From Spongiibacteraceae bacterium (GTDB taxonomy: Bacteria; Pseudomonadota; Gammaproteobacteria; Pseudomonadales; PIVM01): DNA of 9,719 nucleotides. The stretch is taken from contig JAUXDF010000086.1 in NCBI GenBank assembly GCA_030618505.1, positions 1-9,719 on the forward strand, given 5' to 3'. Every line of letters begins with the position of its first letter. Within the stretch, counting starts at the first letter, position 1. This document shows positions 7,331 to 9,719 of this stretch, one piece after another. The notes under the pieces are model-generated. The model was not told where the DNA came from. It did not search any database and saw only the letters and a program-made list of their open reading frames with translations. The position numbers were made by a program, and so were the translations under genes.

Positions 7331-7703
7331 TCGAGAGTGCTATGCCGTTACCGAGGCTGAGCCTGGGTATCAGTTGGCTCGCCATACCTAAAATTTTATA
7401 TTCGGGCTAGTGCTAACGTTACAACAGTCCTTGCGAACCACTGTATATAATGGTTTGCATCCACTTATTTCCCTTCTCAATCGCCATCTTCGTGCTGGCT
7501 TCCATCGTCTTGTTGTATTAGCTCTTAAATCCATCACAGAAAATAGTCCTTTTTGACTACGTGAGCTAAACTATTGTCGTATGGAATATATTCTACTAAA
7601 TACTGCTACATAACCAAAATAACAATGAGTACCCCTGTGACATTTACAGTAGTTCACAATAAAGTCATGGTAATGCTTACAACTAGATCGGTAACTGAAT
7701 TAG
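7331..7703. other. Intergenic region without a convincing gene
   Basis: These 373 bp separate the 198-aa protein gene from the DUF342 gene. A loose hairpin, GAGCC and GGCTC with a 12-nt loop, follows the upstream stop but lacks a T-run of terminator quality. A TATAAT hexamer (about 7446-7451) is flanked by ACAGT-N11-ACTGT, but no good -35 lies at proper spacing. Two tiny open frames (22 and 23 codons) have no ribosome binding site. The promoter of the downstream gene must lie here but I cannot place it with confidence. Confidence 0.5.
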
Positions 7704-9329
7704 ATGCTTGAGATCGAATACTCAGAGGAGCAGCGTAAAGTTTCATTGCTGCTATCCGACCCCATTGAGCTGCCCATCAAGCTGTTTGAAATCAAGCAGC
7801 TGTTGCATAATTCCCCCTATAAAGAATATTACCTGCTTGAGGAGACAGTTGCTCTGATTTGCAGTCAGGACTGGGTGCCTGACACTCAGCCTATTGTCAT
7901 CGCTGAGGCACGTGATGCAGCGGTTGATATTGAACTCAGCGAGGATGGTATGAAGGCGCTTGCCCACTTCCATCCAGCCCACGGAGGGGATGCACTCACT
8001 CAGGTAAAAATCATCGATAGCCTGCGTAAAGCCAAAGTATATAAGGGAATACGAAAGCGCATTATTAATGAGCTCATTGCTCACGAGGCAGTACAAAAAA
8101 CACATGTTATTGCTACCGGTCAAGAGCCGTCCGAAGGTTCTGAGACACAATTTGAAACTCTGGTGACTCCTATTCAGCAGCGTAAGCTGGTTCCGCAGAT
8201 GCGCGATGATGGCACTATGGATATGCATGATCTTGGTGATATCGGCACGGTCGCAGAGGATGAGCCCTTACTGAAAAGACTGCCAGCCAGCGCTGGCGAT
8301 AATGGATATACGGTTTCCGGAGAAGTTGTATTCTCGATTCCGCCTGAAGACCTGCAGCTGTCCTGTGGTGAAGGAACCAAGATAAGCCCGAATGACCCCA
8401 ACCTCTTGCTGGCCAGTCGTGAAGGTGTGCCGGTAGAGATTGATAACGGCATGAAGGTCGACGATATTTTACTGGTAAATAAAGATGCTGATCTCTCTAT
8501 TGGTAATATTGATTACCATGGCAGTGTGATGATTAAAGGAGATGTTAAAGAGGGGATGAGCATCAAGTCCCAGGGAGACATTATTGTTAATGGTTTTGTT
8601 GAACCGGCATATCTGGAAGCAAAGGGCAGCATTACTATTGGACAAGGTGTTATCGGTAATCAAAAAGAGGATGTGAGTGAGACACCAAATCGCAATGAAT
8701 TCAGCGCAGTTATCATTGCCGGCGGAACACTTACCGCGCGTTATGCGCAGCATGCTTTTTTAAAGGGTGGAGACATCCAACTCGGTATGCAAATCTTACA
8801 CTGCCTGGTCGAATCCGATACCTTTATACAGGTCGGTGGAGAAGGGCAGCGTAATGCAAAACTGGTTGGTGGTTACCTTTGTGCTGAGACGAGCATTGCA
8901 GCCGGTGTTATTGGCGCGCCATCGTTGACTAAAACTATTCTTGATTTTTCAGGTCCATTTAATCAGCTGTCTAAAAAACGAAAAGCGCTGAATGACCAGA
9001 AAAAAGTAAAAGAAGAAGCCACTATCTCCATCGAGAAGGCTAGAGCTAAATTGGATGCTATACCGCCATCAGCAGTAAAGGATGAAAAACTAAATGAAGT
9101 GACTGAATCAGAGCAATCCTTAAATAGAGAGATTGCTGCTCTTGATGCCGAGTTGGATGTTTTGAAAGTGGAAAGACAGACTTTAAAAAGAAATGTCTCG
9201 GTGAAAGTTTTTAACAAACTATACCCTGGTGTTGAAATTCGCCTGGCGGATGAGGTTGATGTTGTCAGAGAGGAGCATCGTGCGGGATCCTTTCGTTTCG
9301 AGGATGATATTTTAGTATTTGATCGTTAG
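7704..9329 (+). CDS. DUF342/FapA-family protein with C-terminal coiled coil
   Basis: This 541-aa protein belongs to the DUF342 (FapA, flagellar assembly protein A) family. Residues about 1-60 form a variable N-terminal region. Residues about 65-205 match the FapA N-terminal domain (ARDAAVDIELSEDGMKA, then DDGTMDMHDLGDIGTV and GDNGYTVSGE). Residues about 205-415 form the repetitive right-handed beta-helix part (SIGNIDYHGSVMIKGDVKEG, GDIIVNGFVEPA, KGSITIGQGVIG). A charged coiled coil spans about 418-492, and the tail PGVEIRLADEV (508-518) is typical of the family. An in-frame TAG immediately before the ATG (7701-7703) rules out a longer start. The ribosome binding site is poor. In Vibrio, FapA is linked to control of polar flagellum formation, and polymer-forming or scaffolding roles have been suggested for the fold. 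No flagellar or chemotaxis gene is visible beside it, so the role here is uncertain. Confidence 0.88.
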   Translation: MLEIEYSEEQRKVSLLLSDPIELPIKLFEIKQLLHNSPYKEYYLLEETVALICSQDWVPDTQPIVIAEARDAAVDIELSEDGMKALAHFHPAHGGDALTQVKIIDSLRKAKVYKGIRKRIINELIAHEAVQKTHVIATGQEPSEGSETQFETLVTPIQQRKLVPQMRDDGTMDMHDLGDIGTVAEDEPLLKRLPASAGDNGYTVSGEVVFSIPPEDLQLSCGEGTKISPNDPNLLLASREGVPVEIDNGMKVDDILLVNKDADLSIGNIDYHGSVMIKGDVKEGMSIKSQGDIIVNGFVEPAYLEAKGSITIGQGVIGNQKEDVSETPNRNEFSAVIIAGGTLTARYAQHAFLKGGDIQLGMQILHCLVESDTFIQVGGEGQRNAKLVGGYLCAETSIAAGVIGAPSLTKTILDFSGPFNQLSKKRKALNDQKKVKEEATISIEKARAKLDAIPPSAVKDEKLNEVTESEQSLNREIAALDAELDVLKVERQTLKRNVSVKVFNKLYPGVEIRLADEVDVVREEHRAGSFRFEDDILVFDR

Positions 9330-9391
9330 TAATCGTTTTTGGTGACTGTTCAGCATAATGAAATAAACACTCTGCACCCATTATTTCCATC

Positions 9392-9464
9392 ATCCCCGAA
9401 GCGTTTTGTCGGGGATCCAGAGCTCTGAAAACTGGATTCCTGCTAAAAGACTGCTGGAATGACG
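9392..9464. repeat. REP-like intergenic palindromic repeat
   Basis: Three adjacent inverted repeats are packed into 73 bp. ATCCCCGA (9392-9399) pairs with TCGGGGAT (9409-9416) across 9 nt. TCCAG (9416-9420) pairs with CTGGA (9432-9436). ATTCCTGC (9436-9443) pairs with GCTGGAAT (9453-9460) with one mismatch, followed by GACG. The motifs CGGGGATCCAG and GGAATGACG are like those of dispersed REP-type elements common between genes in Proteobacteria. It lies 62 bp after the DUF342 gene and could also help end or stabilise its transcript. Only one copy is in view. Confidence 0.6.
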
Positions 9465-9551
9465 AGCTTTGTGTCTTTGCTGAATGATTACAATTTTTGA
9501 TTATTATTAAATAAGTACAGCAGGCCATCTTTGTTTTACTTTTTCTTGTAG

Positions 9552-9705
9552 TAATTAGTGCCCATCCAGAAATTAAACAAAGAGGTCTTGGCCAACACCA
9601 ATCTTGCGACTTAAAGGCCTTGAAAAGGCCTAGGAGCTAGATTGGTGTTGGCCATGACCGGACTTAATTATCGAAAACTACCAGTTTCTGGATGGACACT
9701 AATTA
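9552..9705. mobile_element. 154-bp MITE-like element with terminal inverted repeats
   Basis: The left end (9552-9572) and right end (9685-9705) are 21-bp inverted repeats with one mismatch; both contain CCATCCAGAAA and its complement. No coding capacity lies between. Because the ends begin with the palindrome TAATTA, the exact border is ambiguous. TA dinucleotides flank ATTAGTG at both ends (an IS630/mariner-like reading), and TAATTAG also occurs as a direct repeat at 9552-9558 and 9700-9706. The structure fits a non-autonomous miniature element mobilised by a transposase elsewhere. The family cannot be named from this window. Confidence 0.7.
9584..9659. repeat. Nested inner inverted repeats inside the MITE-like element
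   Basis: Inside the element, 21-bp arms at 9584-9604 and 9639-9659 (core GGCCAACACCAATCT and its complement) match at all but one position. Within their 34-nt loop a third palindrome, AGGCCTT-GAA-AAGGCCT (9615-9631), forms a perfect 7-bp hairpin. The RNA or single-stranded DNA could fold into a long stem topped by a small hairpin. Confidence 0.75.
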
Positions 9706-9719
9706 GCTGCGGTGGGGCA

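Noticed and set aside
7331..7400. Possible rho-independent terminator after the 198-aa gene
   Set aside because: The GAGCC/GGCTC stem is short with a 12-nt loop and is not followed directly by a T-run.
7342..7410. A 22-codon open frame after the 198-aa gene (starts MPLPRLSLG)
   Set aside because: No convincing ribosome binding site, no recognisable features, and it overlaps the loose hairpin after the upstream stop.
7450..7521. A 23-codon hydrophobic open frame (starts MVCIHLFPF) resembling a small membrane peptide
   Set aside because: No Shine-Dalgarno sequence, and its start overlaps a TATAAT; hydrophobicity alone in a T-rich stretch is weak evidence.
9265..9528. An 87-codon minus-strand open frame overlapping the end of the DUF342 gene and the REP-like repeat
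   Set aside because: It runs antisense through conserved DUF342 codons and the repeat, with no protein-family character.

Overview
The window looks like a chromosomal segment of a heterotrophic gammaproteobacterium, probably a marine, lipid-storing one. The grounds are a proteobacterial HrpB helicase, a wax ester synthase/DGAT, a DUF342/FapA protein, perfect FNR/Anr-type and CRP-type boxes, moderate GC and a REP-like intergenic palindrome. A Cellvibrionales-like host is a guess. No rRNA, tRNA or CRISPR array was seen.

Left part (1-3910) is a divergent lipid/oxidation locus. On the minus strand, running off the left edge, is a gene whose product joins a four-helix DUF4345-like membrane domain to the beginning of a cytochrome P450. 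On the plus strand, three genes follow: a serine alpha/beta hydrolase (lipase/esterase-like), a WS/DGAT acyltransferase and a TetR-family repressor. The last two abut as TAGATG. The 212-bp divergent intergenic region holds a nested 35-bp palindrome, the best candidate for the TetR operator. Beside it is an exact TTGAT-N4-ATCAA FNR/Anr box overlapping the likely P450 -35 region. The inferred picture is an oxygen- and ligand-responsive module that oxidises, hydrolyses and re-esterifies a lipid or hydrophobic substrate.

Middle part (3915-7330): hrpB, a DEAH-type helicase on the minus strand, ends only 4 nt from the TetR gene. Divergent from hrpB is a 198-aa membrane-anchored protein whose outer domain resembles the prodomain-like region of bacterial metallopeptidases but has no protease attached. 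A perfect TGTGA-N6-TCACA CRP-like box lies 14 nt before its start codon.

Right part (7331-9719): a 373-bp stretch with no convincing gene is followed by a complete DUF342/FapA-family gene that stands apart from any flagellar gene in view. The last 390 bp carry no gene but hold two repeats. One is a REP-like set of stem-loops; the other is a 154-bp MITE-like element with 21-bp terminal inverted repeats and two further nested palindromes.
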